From positions 1-58,832 of IMG/VR virus record IMGVR_UViG_3300037606_000073: a DNA stretch of 58,832 bases. The stretch is one strand, 5' to 3'. The notes beneath the pieces were generated by a model. It was not told where the DNA came from, searched no databases, and saw only the letters and a program-made list of their open reading frames with translations. The first letter of the stretch is position 1; each line of letters starts with the position of its first letter. Position numbers and translations under genes: made by a program. Source of the DNA: a virus. Positions 15,981 through 23,569 of this stretch are shown piece by piece.

Positions 15981-16777
15981 TGTACGGAAGTAACGTCCAA
16001 TTACCCAGCAACCGTATGCTGTCCTACAACACAGCACTGCTCAAGTACAACTCCATCAAGCCTATCCGTGGTCGGTCAGACCAGAACACAAGGCCACTGG
16101 CCCATCGTGGCAACGACAACCTGACCATCCGGATGGAGCCAACGACCAGTGACATACTGGTCCGGCTCTACTCCACGGATATTGTCCGCTATGTCCACCA
16201 GCAGGGTGGTGACCCCGACCTAAGTCCCATCATCTTGGACCCTTATGCTTCTGTCCTGACCAACAGTGTCATGCGGTCCATCCTTGGGCCACATGTTAAT
16301 ACCTACTGGTCGAATAGTGGCCTCATCACCGAAGTGGGTGGTCGGTACTATAACACCCCGTCCTTCGTCACGGTCCAGCCAGCAGAGACCGGTTGGACGC
16401 TTGTCGATGGTTCCAAGCCCATCGAGGTGCCGGCTTTCAACCGTAAAGAGGGCAAGCAGGCCCTCAAGGACAGCAACTACTACATGTTCAAGCTATGGTT
16501 GGATACACGTATTCGTCTCAACTTGAGTCCACTTGGCCCCCGTTGGTACACTCGCAGTCCGTTTTGGACACCTAGTGAGGCTATGGCCTACCTCCGCCAA
16601 GGTGAGACTGGTTGGGCTGAGATCGCTGGTCGTACGAGAAACCGTGAACCACTGGAGGCTGAGCTGCGGTTACTGCGTGAGGCTGTCTACAAGCACGGTA
16701 TGTGCTACGACACTGAGTCGTATGAGTACTTTGGCAGCCACACCAAGCTACAAGCCGCCATGCGTAGGGTCAGATAG
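15980..16777 (+). CDS. Hypothetical early protein, 265 aa
   Basis: A 265-residue soluble protein with many arginines and tyrosines (MYGSNVQLPSNRMLSYNTAL). A central region holds mixed strands (ADIVRYVHQQGGDP-like and VGGRYYNTPSFVTV), the C-terminal part is helical (EPLEAELRLLREAVYKHGM). I recognise no family. It precedes the MoxR-VWA cassette and may belong with it, but two stable hairpins separate them. Confidence 0.6.
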   Translation: MYGSNVQLPSNRMLSYNTALLKYNSIKPIRGRSDQNTRPLAHRGNDNLTIRMEPTTSDILVRLYSTDIVRYVHQQGGDPDLSPIILDPYASVLTNSVMRSILGPHVNTYWSNSGLITEVGGRYYNTPSFVTVQPAETGWTLVDGSKPIEVPAFNRKEGKQALKDSNYYMFKLWLDTRIRLNLSPLGPRWYTRSPFWTPSEAMAYLRQGETGWAEIAGRTRNREPLEAELRLLREAVYKHGMCYDTESYEYFGSHTKLQAAMRRVR

Positions 16778-16793
16778 TTTGGGTGATGTCGAA

Positions 16794-16833
16794 ACGCCCT
16801 ACGGGGCGTCTGACATGGGTGGCTCCCATGTCA
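16794..16833 (+). promoter_or_regulatory. Two consecutive hairpins upstream of the MoxR gene
   Basis: ACGCCC-TACG-GGGCGT (16794-16809) has a UNCG-type loop, and TGACATGGG-TGGCT-CCCATGTCA (16811-16833) is a perfect 9-bp stem. Neither is followed by a T run. They may set the relative expression of the genes on either side or act as a processing site. Confidence 0.6.
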
Positions 16834-16866
16834 CTGATGAGACAAGCCATATAATAGGAAAAAGAT

Positions 16867-17856
16867 ATGCGTGCTACATTACTGAAAGAAACACTCAAGT
16901 CGCTGGTCACGATTGGCCGGTCCACAGCTATCGAGGGGCCCCCGGGCGGGGGTAAGACCACCATCGTCCACGAGGTGGCCGAGGCTATGGGGCTGCCTGT
17001 CATGGAGCGGCACATGCCCACCATGCTGGTCGAGGACTTTGGGATACCGTATCCCACTGACGCTGGGTTCGAGTACAAGCTGCCCGATTGGTTCCCCCTC
17101 AAGGGCAAGGCTGGCACTGAGCGTGGTGGTATCCTGCTGTTTGACGACCGGAACCAAGCCAACGCTGATCTACAAAAGGTACTGGCCAACATCCAGCAAG
17201 CTCGGACCCTACATGGCAAGCCCTTGGCCGATGGGTGGACGGTGGTGTCAACTGGTAACAGGCAGTCCGACAGGGCTGGTGCCAACAGGGTTCTGTCACA
17301 CCTTCGTAACCGTGAGACCGTGCTGGAGTTCGAGACACACCTCGACGATAGCACCCAGTGGATGATCGACCACGACGTACACCCCATGGTCATTGCCTTC
17401 ACGCGGTTCCGACCCCACTTGCTGCATGACTTCGACCCACAGCGTGACGTCAACCCAACACCACGGTCATGGGTCGAGGGTGTCAGTGCAGTACTGGGCA
17501 ACGTGCCATCCGAGGCAGAGTACGAGTGCTTCAAGGGTGCCATTGGTGAGGGTGCCGCAGCTGAGTTTGTTGGGTTTGTGCGTATCTACCGTAAGCTGCC
17601 CAACCCCGATGCTATTCTCATCAACCCCGATACGGCAGAGGTACCGACTGACCCGGCCACACTCTACGCCTTGTCCGGTGCCTTGGCTGACCGTGCCACC
17701 GAGGCCAACTTGGAACGTGTTGTGACGTACACCAGCCGTATGCCAGCCGAGTTCTCGGTCCTCAGCATCTCCCATGCTGTCCGTAAGACACCCGATCTGG
17801 CCAACACGGCAGCCTTTACCAAGTGGGCAGTGAGCCACCAAGATGTCCTCTTTTAA
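16867..17856 (+). CDS. MoxR-type AAA+ ATPase
   Basis: A 329-residue AAA+ protein. Walker A GPPGGGKT at residues 24-31, Walker B-like GGILLFDDRNQA near 88-99, then a sensor-like VVSTGNRQ and the arginine-rich LRNRE segment. The FDDRNQA form matches MoxR/CbbQ ATPases, which partner VWA proteins to remodel targets. It heads a tight cassette: 84-residue protein, DUF3150-like protein, 52-residue protein and VWA protein. Target in the phage cycle is unknown. Confidence 0.8.
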   Translation: MRATLLKETLKSLVTIGRSTAIEGPPGGGKTTIVHEVAEAMGLPVMERHMPTMLVEDFGIPYPTDAGFEYKLPDWFPLKGKAGTERGGILLFDDRNQANADLQKVLANIQQARTLHGKPLADGWTVVSTGNRQSDRAGANRVLSHLRNRETVLEFETHLDDSTQWMIDHDVHPMVIAFTRFRPHLLHDFDPQRDVNPTPRSWVEGVSAVLGNVPSEAEYECFKGAIGEGAAAEFVGFVRIYRKLPNPDAILINPDTAEVPTDPATLYALSGALADRATEANLERVVTYTSRMPAEFSVLSISHAVRKTPDLANTAAFTKWAVSHQDVLF

Positions 17857-18097
17857 GCCCAAGAGGCCGACGTTTGTCCACTGGTTGCGTACCAGTGGAC
17901 AGATCGCTGACGCGGAACTCGACGGCCTCGCCGAGGAGTGGGTCAAGTACCGCAAAGAAGCCCCAAAGAATATAAACTTCACCACTGGCCCCACCACGTG
18001 GGACCAGTTCGTTGCCAGCAAATACCCGCGTAAAGTGCTGACCTACCAAGCGTATCTCCGACTGATCGGGGCTGCGCCAACCTTCAACAAGGACTGA
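17843..18097 (+). CDS. Small soluble protein in the MoxR cassette, 84 aa
   Basis: An 84-residue protein (MSSFKPKRPTFVHWLRTSGQ) that overlaps the MoxR stop by 14 bases. Aromatic helices (FVHWLRTS, TWDQFVASKYP, YQAYLRLIG) resemble small YozE/SAM-like helical folds, only by eye. The overlap argues for co-translation with the ATPase, perhaps as an adaptor. Function unknown. Confidence 0.6.
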   Translation: MSSFKPKRPTFVHWLRTSGQIADAELDGLAEEWVKYRKEAPKNINFTTGPTTWDQFVASKYPRKVLTYQAYLRLIGAAPTFNKD

Positions 18098-18101
18098 CAA
18101 C

Positions 18102-18965
18102 ATGAAACTCAACGACCGAGCAATCCTCGTACAACTCAGCATCTCCACATGGTCAGCCAACAAGCTGGACAAGGAGATCAGCACCGAGACAACCCGTGCC
18201 AAGGGCGCGATGTCCGGTTCGATCCGTAGTCACAAGAGCCTGCTGCCCATGTGTGACCTGCTGAACGACATCAAGTCCAAGGCCAGCCTTATCCGCAGCA
18301 AGTTCTACGAGAACACCCTACCTTGGGGTGTGAAGGGTATCCAAATCCTGCCGACTGCCAACTACCTCACCTTTATGACCGAGTTCCGCAAGGAACGCAG
18401 CGAGTATGAGTACCTTGTGCAGCAGTTTGCACCTGCCTACCCTCAGATGGTGCTCGACGCCAAGTACCTACTTGGGTCCAGCTACAAGGCCGAGGACTAC
18501 CCCGACGTCAGCGAGATCGCCGACAAGTTCAAGATGGATATGCAGATCATGCCTGTCCCCAACGACGACTTCCGGGTCAACATCGCCGACGAGGAACTGG
18601 GCCGCATACAGCAAGAGGTCCAAGCCCGTGTCAAACAGGCCGGGCAGCAGGCTATGCGAGACATATGGCAGCGGCTTTATGACAAGGTTACTCACATGGC
18701 AGACCGACTGTCCAAGCTGGACGACCCCAAGGCCCGCTTCCATGAGAGCACTCTGGAGCATGTGACTGACCTGTGTGAGTTACTGCCACGGCTCAACGTA
18801 ATGGACGACCCCAACCTTGAGGCCATGCGCCAAGAGGTCGAGGGCAAGCTGGCTGGACTGAGCAAGGACAGCGTGGTGTTAAGCACCACGTTCCGGCAGA
18901 CCAAGATCAACGAGGCCAACGATATCGCTGCCAAGATGGCCGCCTTCATGGGGGGACTGAAGTGA
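18102..18965 (+). CDS. DUF3150-like protein of the MoxR-VWA cassette
   Basis: A 287-residue, strongly helical protein. The opening LVQLSISTWSANKLDKEIS and the later Y-rich LPWGVKGIQILPTANYLTFM agree with the DUF3150 family as I know it, which occurs in phages next to AAA+ and VWA genes. Long helices in the C-terminal half (residues about 160-280) suggest a rod or coiled bundle. It probably links the ATPase and the VWA protein or is their substrate. Confidence 0.65.
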   Translation: MKLNDRAILVQLSISTWSANKLDKEISTETTRAKGAMSGSIRSHKSLLPMCDLLNDIKSKASLIRSKFYENTLPWGVKGIQILPTANYLTFMTEFRKERSEYEYLVQQFAPAYPQMVLDAKYLLGSSYKAEDYPDVSEIADKFKMDMQIMPVPNDDFRVNIADEELGRIQQEVQARVKQAGQQAMRDIWQRLYDKVTHMADRLSKLDDPKARFHESTLEHVTDLCELLPRLNVMDDPNLEAMRQEVEGKLAGLSKDSVVLSTTFRQTKINEANDIAAKMAAFMGGLK

Positions 18966-19120
18966 CCAAATTCGACACAGAGTACGTCAAGGCCAGACTG
19001 AGGCAGGCAGTGGCCGCTGCCGGGCAGCCACACTACGGCTGCAATGTCACCGAGATCGACAACTTACACGAGGCCATAGACGTAGTGCGTGGACTCATTG
19101 AAGAACTGGAGAAAAACTGA
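18962..19120 (+). CDS. Small helical protein, 52 aa
   Basis: A short gene with a GTG start that overlaps the DUF3150-like stop (GTGA) and a TGA that overlaps the VWA start (TGATG). The product has 52 residues, MTKFDTEYVKARLRQAVAAA at the N-terminus and an acidic helix at the C-terminus. The tight coupling on both sides supports it as a true member of the cassette. Function unknown. Confidence 0.6.
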   Translation: MTKFDTEYVKARLRQAVAAAGQPHYGCNVTEIDNLHEAIDVVRGLIEELEKN

Positions 19121-20238
19121 TGGACCTGATGAAACGACTGAGCAAGGCCAAGACCAGCCTGATCTTGGAACACCCCTTCATTGGAAGCGTGGCACTCAAC
19201 ATGCCCATGACGCTGAGCACCGATGTGCCCACCGCTGCGACCAACGGTAAACGTGTGCTGTACAACCCCGACTTCATCGAGCCACTGACTGACGATGAGC
19301 TCAAGTTCCTTGTGGCCCATGAGTGTCTTCACCCCATGCTGGAGCACAACTTCCGCCGTGGTTCTCGTGACCCCAAGAAGTGGAACAAGGCCGCCGACTA
19401 TGTCATCAACCAGCTACTTGTCGATGAGGGCATTGGCAGATTCATCGAGGGAGGCTGCCTAGACAAGAACATCTACACCAACGGCGGCGGTACAAGCGAC
19501 GGTATATACAACCTGTTACCAGACAGTGACGGTGATGGCGATGATGGCGACGACGATGGCCCCGGTGGACCCGGTAACGATCTGGAGGATGGGGGCGGTA
19601 GCCCAGCGGAGCAGGCTCAAGAGGCTGCCGAGTGGAAGATCAAGGTGGCCCAAGCGGCGCAGGCTGCCAAGATGATAGATAAACTGAGCGCCAACATGGC
19701 ACGGCTTGTTGACGAGGTACTCAGGCCCAAGGTTGACTGGCGCGACAGACTGCGGCAGTTCGTGCAGAAGGCCAAGACAGACCAGCGTACCTTTTCCAGA
19801 CCCAACCGTAGGTTCCTGTCCCAAGGGCTGTACATGCCGAGCATCACAGGCGAGGCGCTGGGTGAGATGGTGTTCGCCGTGGATATGTCAGGGTCTATTG
19901 GCCAAGACGAGGCCAACCAGTACGGCGCCGAGTGCCGCGTGGTGTACGAGGATGGCCGACCGCTCAAGCTGCATCTTGTGTTCTTCAGTCACGAGGTATG
20001 TGCTCACGATGCTATCGGTCGTGACGACGAGTTCGTGTTCAATCCCCGCGGTGGTGGTGGTACAGCGTTCAGCCCTGTGTTCAAGTACATCGAGGAGCAA
20101 GGCATCGAGCCTGCTGGCATCGTGTTCCTCACTGACCTGTACTGCCATGACTTTGGCGACGCACCTGCCTGCCCTGTGCTTTGGGTGACGACAGGCGCGA
20201 CAAGCGCGCCGTTCGGCGAAGTAGTGGGGATGGTATGA
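19120..20238 (+). CDS. Metallopeptidase-like VWA domain protein (DUF2201-type)
   Basis: A 372-residue protein. The N-terminal part holds HECLH (67-71) followed by a further His at 76, a zincin-like HExxH. Residues about 125-155 are an acidic glycine/aspartate linker. A VWA domain follows with MIDAS residues DMSGS (about 255), the GGGGTAF threonine loop and the LTDLYC aspartate. This is the classic partner of MoxR ATPases. In phages the role is undefined. Confidence 0.8.
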   Translation: MDLMKRLSKAKTSLILEHPFIGSVALNMPMTLSTDVPTAATNGKRVLYNPDFIEPLTDDELKFLVAHECLHPMLEHNFRRGSRDPKKWNKAADYVINQLLVDEGIGRFIEGGCLDKNIYTNGGGTSDGIYNLLPDSDGDGDDGDDDGPGGPGNDLEDGGGSPAEQAQEAAEWKIKVAQAAQAAKMIDKLSANMARLVDEVLRPKVDWRDRLRQFVQKAKTDQRTFSRPNRRFLSQGLYMPSITGEALGEMVFAVDMSGSIGQDEANQYGAECRVVYEDGRPLKLHLVFFSHEVCAHDAIGRDDEFVFNPRGGGGTAFSPVFKYIEEQGIEPAGIVFLTDLYCHDFGDAPACPVLWVTTGATSAPFGEVVGMV

Positions 20239-20471
20239 CAACACTTACCCAGATCGGCAAGGCAAAACCAGACGAGCAACTGATTGAAATCTGCGAAAAA
20301 CTGCTGGAACGTGCGAAATCTGGCGAGCTTCGGTCCCTAGTCTACGGGGGCTCGCTCGCCAATGGTTCGTTCACCACGGGGTTTGATACCGCCGATACCT
20401 TGGAGGCCGTGGGCCTTATGACAATCGCAATCCATAACATTGCAGCCCTCAACCGCGATATTTCAGACTAA
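20235..20471 (+). CDS. Hypothetical protein, 78 aa
   Basis: 78 residues from the ATG at 20235, which overlaps the VWA stop (ATGA). Helical first half (EQLIEICEKLLERAKSGE), then a small glycine-rich turn and a helix (TLEAVGLMTIAIHNIAAL). Soluble and unrecognised. Overlap with the VWA gene may tie it to that cassette. Confidence 0.6.
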   Translation: MTTLTQIGKAKPDEQLIEICEKLLERAKSGELRSLVYGGSLANGSFTTGFDTADTLEAVGLMTIAIHNIAALNRDISD

Positions 20472-20484
20472 GAAGGAGATGATG

Positions 20485-20817
20485 ATGACAACGAAATCTG
20501 ACATCTATGACAGCTTCGACCGCATGATCGTACTGTGCAACGAAAAGGTTAGGCTAATGATTGAGCTCAAGAAAGGACTGCGAATGGCAGACCTCTTGGG
20601 CATGAAACCAAAAGACATCAAGGGTAAGATGCGCGCCCGTGTGATCGCAGCAAGTAACTCTGGATATGAACCTAGACCTTGGCGTGGTGCACAGTACACG
20701 TTGCAGATAGACGATGGACCGGTACACAAATTCCCGTTGATCGACGTGCACAAAGACTTGTGGCCAGCCGACATGCTTGCAGCCCACGCACGGTGGGAGA
20801 AAAGAGGTAACAAATGA
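20485..20817 (+). CDS. Hypothetical protein, 110 aa
   Basis: Started at the third of three consecutive ATG codons (20485), because AAGGAG ends six bases before it. The product begins MTTKSDIYDSFDRM, has a basic central region (KPKDIKGKMRARVIAAS) and a C-terminal part with PLIDVHKDLWPADM. It overlaps the following small gene by ATGA. No family recognised. Confidence 0.6.
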   Translation: MTTKSDIYDSFDRMIVLCNEKVRLMIELKKGLRMADLLGMKPKDIKGKMRARVIAASNSGYEPRPWRGAQYTLQIDDGPVHKFPLIDVHKDLWPADMLAAHARWEKRGNK

Positions 20818-20954
20818 GATATGAAAACAGAGAAAAACTAATAGAAAAGTACAGATACACTAACGTCGAGGACTACCAGTGGTGGGACTGTGTATACGCC
20901 GACTTCGCGGAGGACATGCGGGGCTGTCGTCCACCCTACAGAGGAGCAGACTGA
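20814..20954 (+). CDS. Truncated paralogue of the 201-aa protein, 46 aa
   Basis: A 46-residue reading frame whose residues about 5-36 (NREKLIEKYRYTNVE, then WWDCVYADFAEDMR) match residues 11-42 of the 201-residue protein at 21415-22020. After the shared block it continues with an unrelated ten-residue end. It keeps a coupled start (ATGA) with the gene before it, so it may still be translated. It is either a remnant of a duplication or a short regulator of the full-length relative. Confidence 0.6.
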   Translation: MRYENREKLIEKYRYTNVEDYQWWDCVYADFAEDMRGCRPPYRGAD

Positions 20955-20958
20955 CCGA

Positions 20959-21192
20959 ATGACCAACAGACCAACAAACCTTGAGCCAGCGGTCGGGAGG
21001 CTGCTGGTCACAGCCGAAGGCTACACATGGGTAATTACGGTGGTCCACCCCGACGGGGCGCTTGATCTGCATGATCCGTCCCCCACAGCCTACGAGGAGC
21101 GCAACGCAGCCGTCCACACGGGGGACTGGATCGCCGCTGATATGGACACGCTGCGGGCCTATGCCCGCCTAACAGGGCTGGAATTACGATGA
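20959..21192 (+). CDS. Hypothetical protein, 77 aa
   Basis: 77 residues from the ATG at 20959 (MTNRPTNLEPAVGRLLVTAE). Beta strands come first (GYTWVITVVHPDGALDLHD) and a helix last (DMDTLRAYARLTGLEL). Soluble and unrecognised. It overlaps the following membrane protein gene by four bases. Confidence 0.6.
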   Translation: MTNRPTNLEPAVGRLLVTAEGYTWVITVVHPDGALDLHDPSPTAYEERNAAVHTGDWIAADMDTLRAYARLTGLELR

Positions 21193-21482
21193 TGAACACA
21201 CTCATACTGATGGCGGCCATACTGATCGCCACTTTCTGGGTTGGCTTCCAGCAACGGACGCTGACTACAACACTCAAGCGGTTGGAGAAAGTGGAGAGGC
21301 GGCTGCACTCAGCCAAGTTGACACTGACCAGCACTAAGCAAACCAACGAGGAACTCATGGCTGAGTCCATGTCCCTCAAAGCAGTACTATCGGACGTAGC
21401 AAAGGGAGAAGCACATGTCTGGATTGAAGATGGTGAAGTCAGAGCACAGAAACGCGCTACTGGAGAAATACAGATGCATTAA
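21189..21482 (+). CDS. Membrane-anchored coiled-coil protein, 97 aa
   Basis: A 97-residue protein with one N-terminal transmembrane helix (residues 3-19, NTLILMAAILIATFWVG) followed by a coiled coil (about 28-70, heptads of L, V and charged residues) and a short polar tail. Topology resembles small phage inner-membrane proteins and i-spanins, but it lies in the early region, away from the lysis genes. Its end overlaps the next gene by 68 bases. Role unknown. Confidence 0.6.
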   Translation: MMNTLILMAAILIATFWVGFQQRTLTTTLKRLEKVERRLHSAKLTLTSTKQTNEELMAESMSLKAVLSDVAKGEAHVWIEDGEVRAQKRATGEIQMH

Positions 21483-22020
21483 CGTCGAGTACGACAAGTG
21501 GTGGGACTGCGTGTACGCAGACTTCAAGGAGGACATGCGAGAGGTTGGTATCTGTGTAGATCGTATGCACTTCAGCGGGTTCGGGTCACAGGGCGACGGG
21601 GCCGGTTTCGAGGGATCATTCGACAACCTGCGGACCTACCTCGACCATCACCACAAGGATCAGTACCCCATGATCCGCAAGCTGCTGGCGTCAGACGGTT
21701 ACGTCTACGTCACGAGCCGTGGGATGTACTGTCACGCGAACAGTATGGTGTTCAGCATCGAGCACGACACGTTCTACCGGCTGATCGAATGTCCGACGGA
21801 GTTCCAAGAGAAGATCGTGGACGCATGGGACAGGCAGCTGGAGGACGAGGCTAGTGACTTCGAGAAGGACGTGATCGAGCAGTGGCGATCCTACATGCAA
21901 GACCTCTACCGCAAGCTGAAGGAGGAGTATTACTACCTGACCAGTGACGAGGCGGTGTGGGAGGCCATTGTGGCCAATGAGTTAGACATGGATGGGGAGG
22001 ACTTAGATGACGCTGCCTAA
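21415..22020 (+). CDS. Hypothetical acidic protein, 201 aa
   Basis: A 201-residue protein with GGGAG before its ATG. The N-terminal WWDCVYADF block also occurs in the 46-residue gene upstream. Two segments (IRKLLASDGYVYVTSRG, MVFSIEHDTFYRLIE) suggest an alpha/beta core; the C-terminal third is helical and acidic (WEAIVANELDMDGEDL). I recognise no family. The short partner upstream hints at a duplicated locus. Confidence 0.65.
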   Translation: MSGLKMVKSEHRNALLEKYRCINVEYDKWWDCVYADFKEDMREVGICVDRMHFSGFGSQGDGAGFEGSFDNLRTYLDHHHKDQYPMIRKLLASDGYVYVTSRGMYCHANSMVFSIEHDTFYRLIECPTEFQEKIVDAWDRQLEDEASDFEKDVIEQWRSYMQDLYRKLKEEYYYLTSDEAVWEAIVANELDMDGEDLDDAA

Positions 22021-22264
22021 GATATTGGCGAGGTGTGACTGGTGCCAAGAGAACGCACCTGAGGTTGCCGGACACCGACCTGAGGAGGTGGCATGGGGTG
22101 AGAGCAGCCAACAGTGGCTGTGTAACGACTGCTGGGCGGAGCGGGAGAACGTGCATGATGAGGACATAACCCCCATGGTGTGGGCCAGTGACGTACTGCT
22201 GGACGATGCCGCGCAGGCGGACCGGCTTGTCGTTGCCGCTGCCCGACGGCGCATTTTAACTTGA
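22007..22264 (+). CDS. Small zinc-ribbon-like protein, 85 aa
   Basis: An 85-residue protein with two cysteine pairs, CDWC at 10-13 and CNDC at 39-42, the spacing of a zinc ribbon. The region between is hydrophilic, the C-terminal half helical (WASDVLLDDAAQADRLVVAA). It overlaps the previous gene by 14 bases. Zinc ribbons in small phage proteins often bind DNA or host RNA polymerase; the target here is not known. Confidence 0.65.
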   Translation: MTLPKILARCDWCQENAPEVAGHRPEEVAWGESSQQWLCNDCWAERENVHDEDITPMVWASDVLLDDAAQADRLVVAAARRRILT

Positions 22265-22290
22265 CATACTATACAAACTAAACCACTTAT
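22261..22290 (+). promoter_or_regulatory. Candidate internal promoter
   Basis: TTGACA at 22261-22266 and ACTTAT at 22285-22290 (18-base spacer, -10 only 3/6) precede the DUF3310 gene. The first 14 bases, TTGACATACTATAC, match the site at 26621 at all but one position, which supports a shared regulated element. Confidence 0.4.
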
Positions 22291-22314
22291 GTAACCTCAA
22301 TACGGGAGACTATC

Positions 22315-22764
22315 ATGCCAAAACCAAAGATTACCTTCGCCCCCACCCCATGGGATGGGGAAGAAGAACGCACATGGGGGTACCTTGTGAAGAACAAGTT
22401 TGCCACAGCGAAACAGGTGGCCCTCAACTGCGATGTACCCGAGCCGTTCGCACAAGGCCTGATCGACAAGATCGGCACACCCAAAGAAGTATTTGTAAAA
22501 GAAGCAGAGGAACAGACTATGGTTAAGTTCAAGTCGAAGCGCATCCCCACACTGGACACACAGGTCGGCGGTAGCCACTACGAGAACATGAAGGTCCAGC
22601 CTTGGGCGGCCATGGAAGCATGGATGACACCTGAGGAGTACCGTGGGTACCACAAGGGCGTGGCCATTGCGTACCTCGCGCGTGCGAATGGCGAGGGCGG
22701 CATAGGGGATATCAAGAAGGCGGCCCACCACCTACAGCACCTGATATCAGTGTTCCAAGAGTAA
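22315..22764 (+). CDS. DUF3310 protein
   Basis: A 149-residue protein. Its C-terminal 70 residues contain VGGSHYENMKVQPW, then GVAIAYLARANGEGG and DIKKAAHHLQHLI, the standard DUF3310 pattern of a phage protein often labelled nucleotide kinase-like, without firm biochemical proof. The N-terminal 75 residues form a separate helical domain (WGYLVKNKFATAKQVALNCD) that resembles a small winged-helix fold. It lies at the head of a possible new transcription unit. Confidence 0.75.
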   Translation: MPKPKITFAPTPWDGEEERTWGYLVKNKFATAKQVALNCDVPEPFAQGLIDKIGTPKEVFVKEAEEQTMVKFKSKRIPTLDTQVGGSHYENMKVQPWAAMEAWMTPEEYRGYHKGVAIAYLARANGEGGIGDIKKAAHHLQHLISVFQE

Positions 22765-22801
22765 GCCCCAAGTCCATACCAACTAAATAAGGAGAAAGCA
22801 A

Positions 22802-23272
22802 ATGCCTACAGCAAGCGTGTTCTGCGTACATATTCTTAATACGGGTTCCGCGTTCGGGGCCCGCACGGACAACGGCGAGCAGGTGTTTATCCCCCCGACC
22901 GTGGCGCGATCTGCCAAACTCGCCGTCGGTGAGACCGTGGAGACTGACCTAATACCAAACGTGCACCATACCGACCAAGGGGTTTTATCGGTTAAAACCC
23001 CTTGGTTCGCCACGCACGTCGTCCGCACTATGGGCACCGATCTGGATAGCAAAGCGTACAGTATCATCGTCGATACACCAACCTACCTGACGACGGCGGA
23101 GCTCGCAGCGGAGCTCAACGTGAGTGCCAGTGAGGCAAACGCTACACTCAACAGGTTGTTCAAAGCAGGGCGTATATCCAAGGCAGATGTGATTGGTAAG
23201 TACGGCCAGCCACGGCCATCGTTCTGCCTATGGGCGGCAGCCACCAGCTGTTTCATAGCAACCGAGGAGTAA
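22802..23272 (+). CDS. Small protein with predicted winged-helix C-terminus, 156 aa
   Basis: A 156-residue protein. The first 80 residues look like a cold-shock/OB-type barrel (FIPPTVARSAKLAVGETVETDL). Residues about 95-130 read as a winged helix (YLTTAELAAELNVSASEANA, TLNRLFKAGRISKADV). It could bind nucleic acid as a regulator. AAGGAG precedes the start. It is one of two helix-turn-helix candidates in the genome to bind GTATAC sites. Confidence 0.6.
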   Translation: MPTASVFCVHILNTGSAFGARTDNGEQVFIPPTVARSAKLAVGETVETDLIPNVHHTDQGVLSVKTPWFATHVVRTMGTDLDSKAYSIIVDTPTYLTTAELAAELNVSASEANATLNRLFKAGRISKADVIGKYGQPRPSFCLWAAATSCFIATEE

Positions 23273-23275
23273 AAC

Positions 23276-23569
23276 ATGGAGAATCCCGACTACGTAGGGC
23301 TGGGCCGCGTCTTGGGCGCAGCCTACAACCAAGCGGCCGCAGGCAAAGGCAAGGAGCGCCACGCCAACGGCCAACCCTTTGGCCGCCAACCCATCATGGA
23401 GATCAGCCGTATGGTGGGGCCCGGGTACGCCCTCGGCCAAGCCATGAAGAAAGCACAGGAAGCCTCGGGCATGCTGGGCCGTAAGGAACCCGCCCGCGCA
23501 CAGGCCGAGCTGCTCGGGGCGATCACCTACCTCGCAGCGTGCTACCTGCTTATTGAGGAGACAAACTGA
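23276..23569 (+). CDS. Hypothetical protein, 97 aa
   Basis: A 97-residue helical protein (MENPDYVGLGRVLGAAYNQA) with a glycine-rich basic middle and C-terminal helices (AQAELLGAITYLAACYLLIE). No motif is recognised. Its TGA overlaps the exonuclease ATG (TGATG). Confidence 0.6.
   Translation: MENPDYVGLGRVLGAAYNQAAAGKGKERHANGQPFGRQPIMEISRMVGPGYALGQAMKKAQEASGMLGRKEPARAQAELLGAITYLAACYLLIEETN

Noticed and set aside
16850-16855. TATAAT before the MoxR gene as a promoter
   Set aside because: No -35 match at normal spacing and the start codon follows only 11 bases later, so a transcript would be nearly leaderless.
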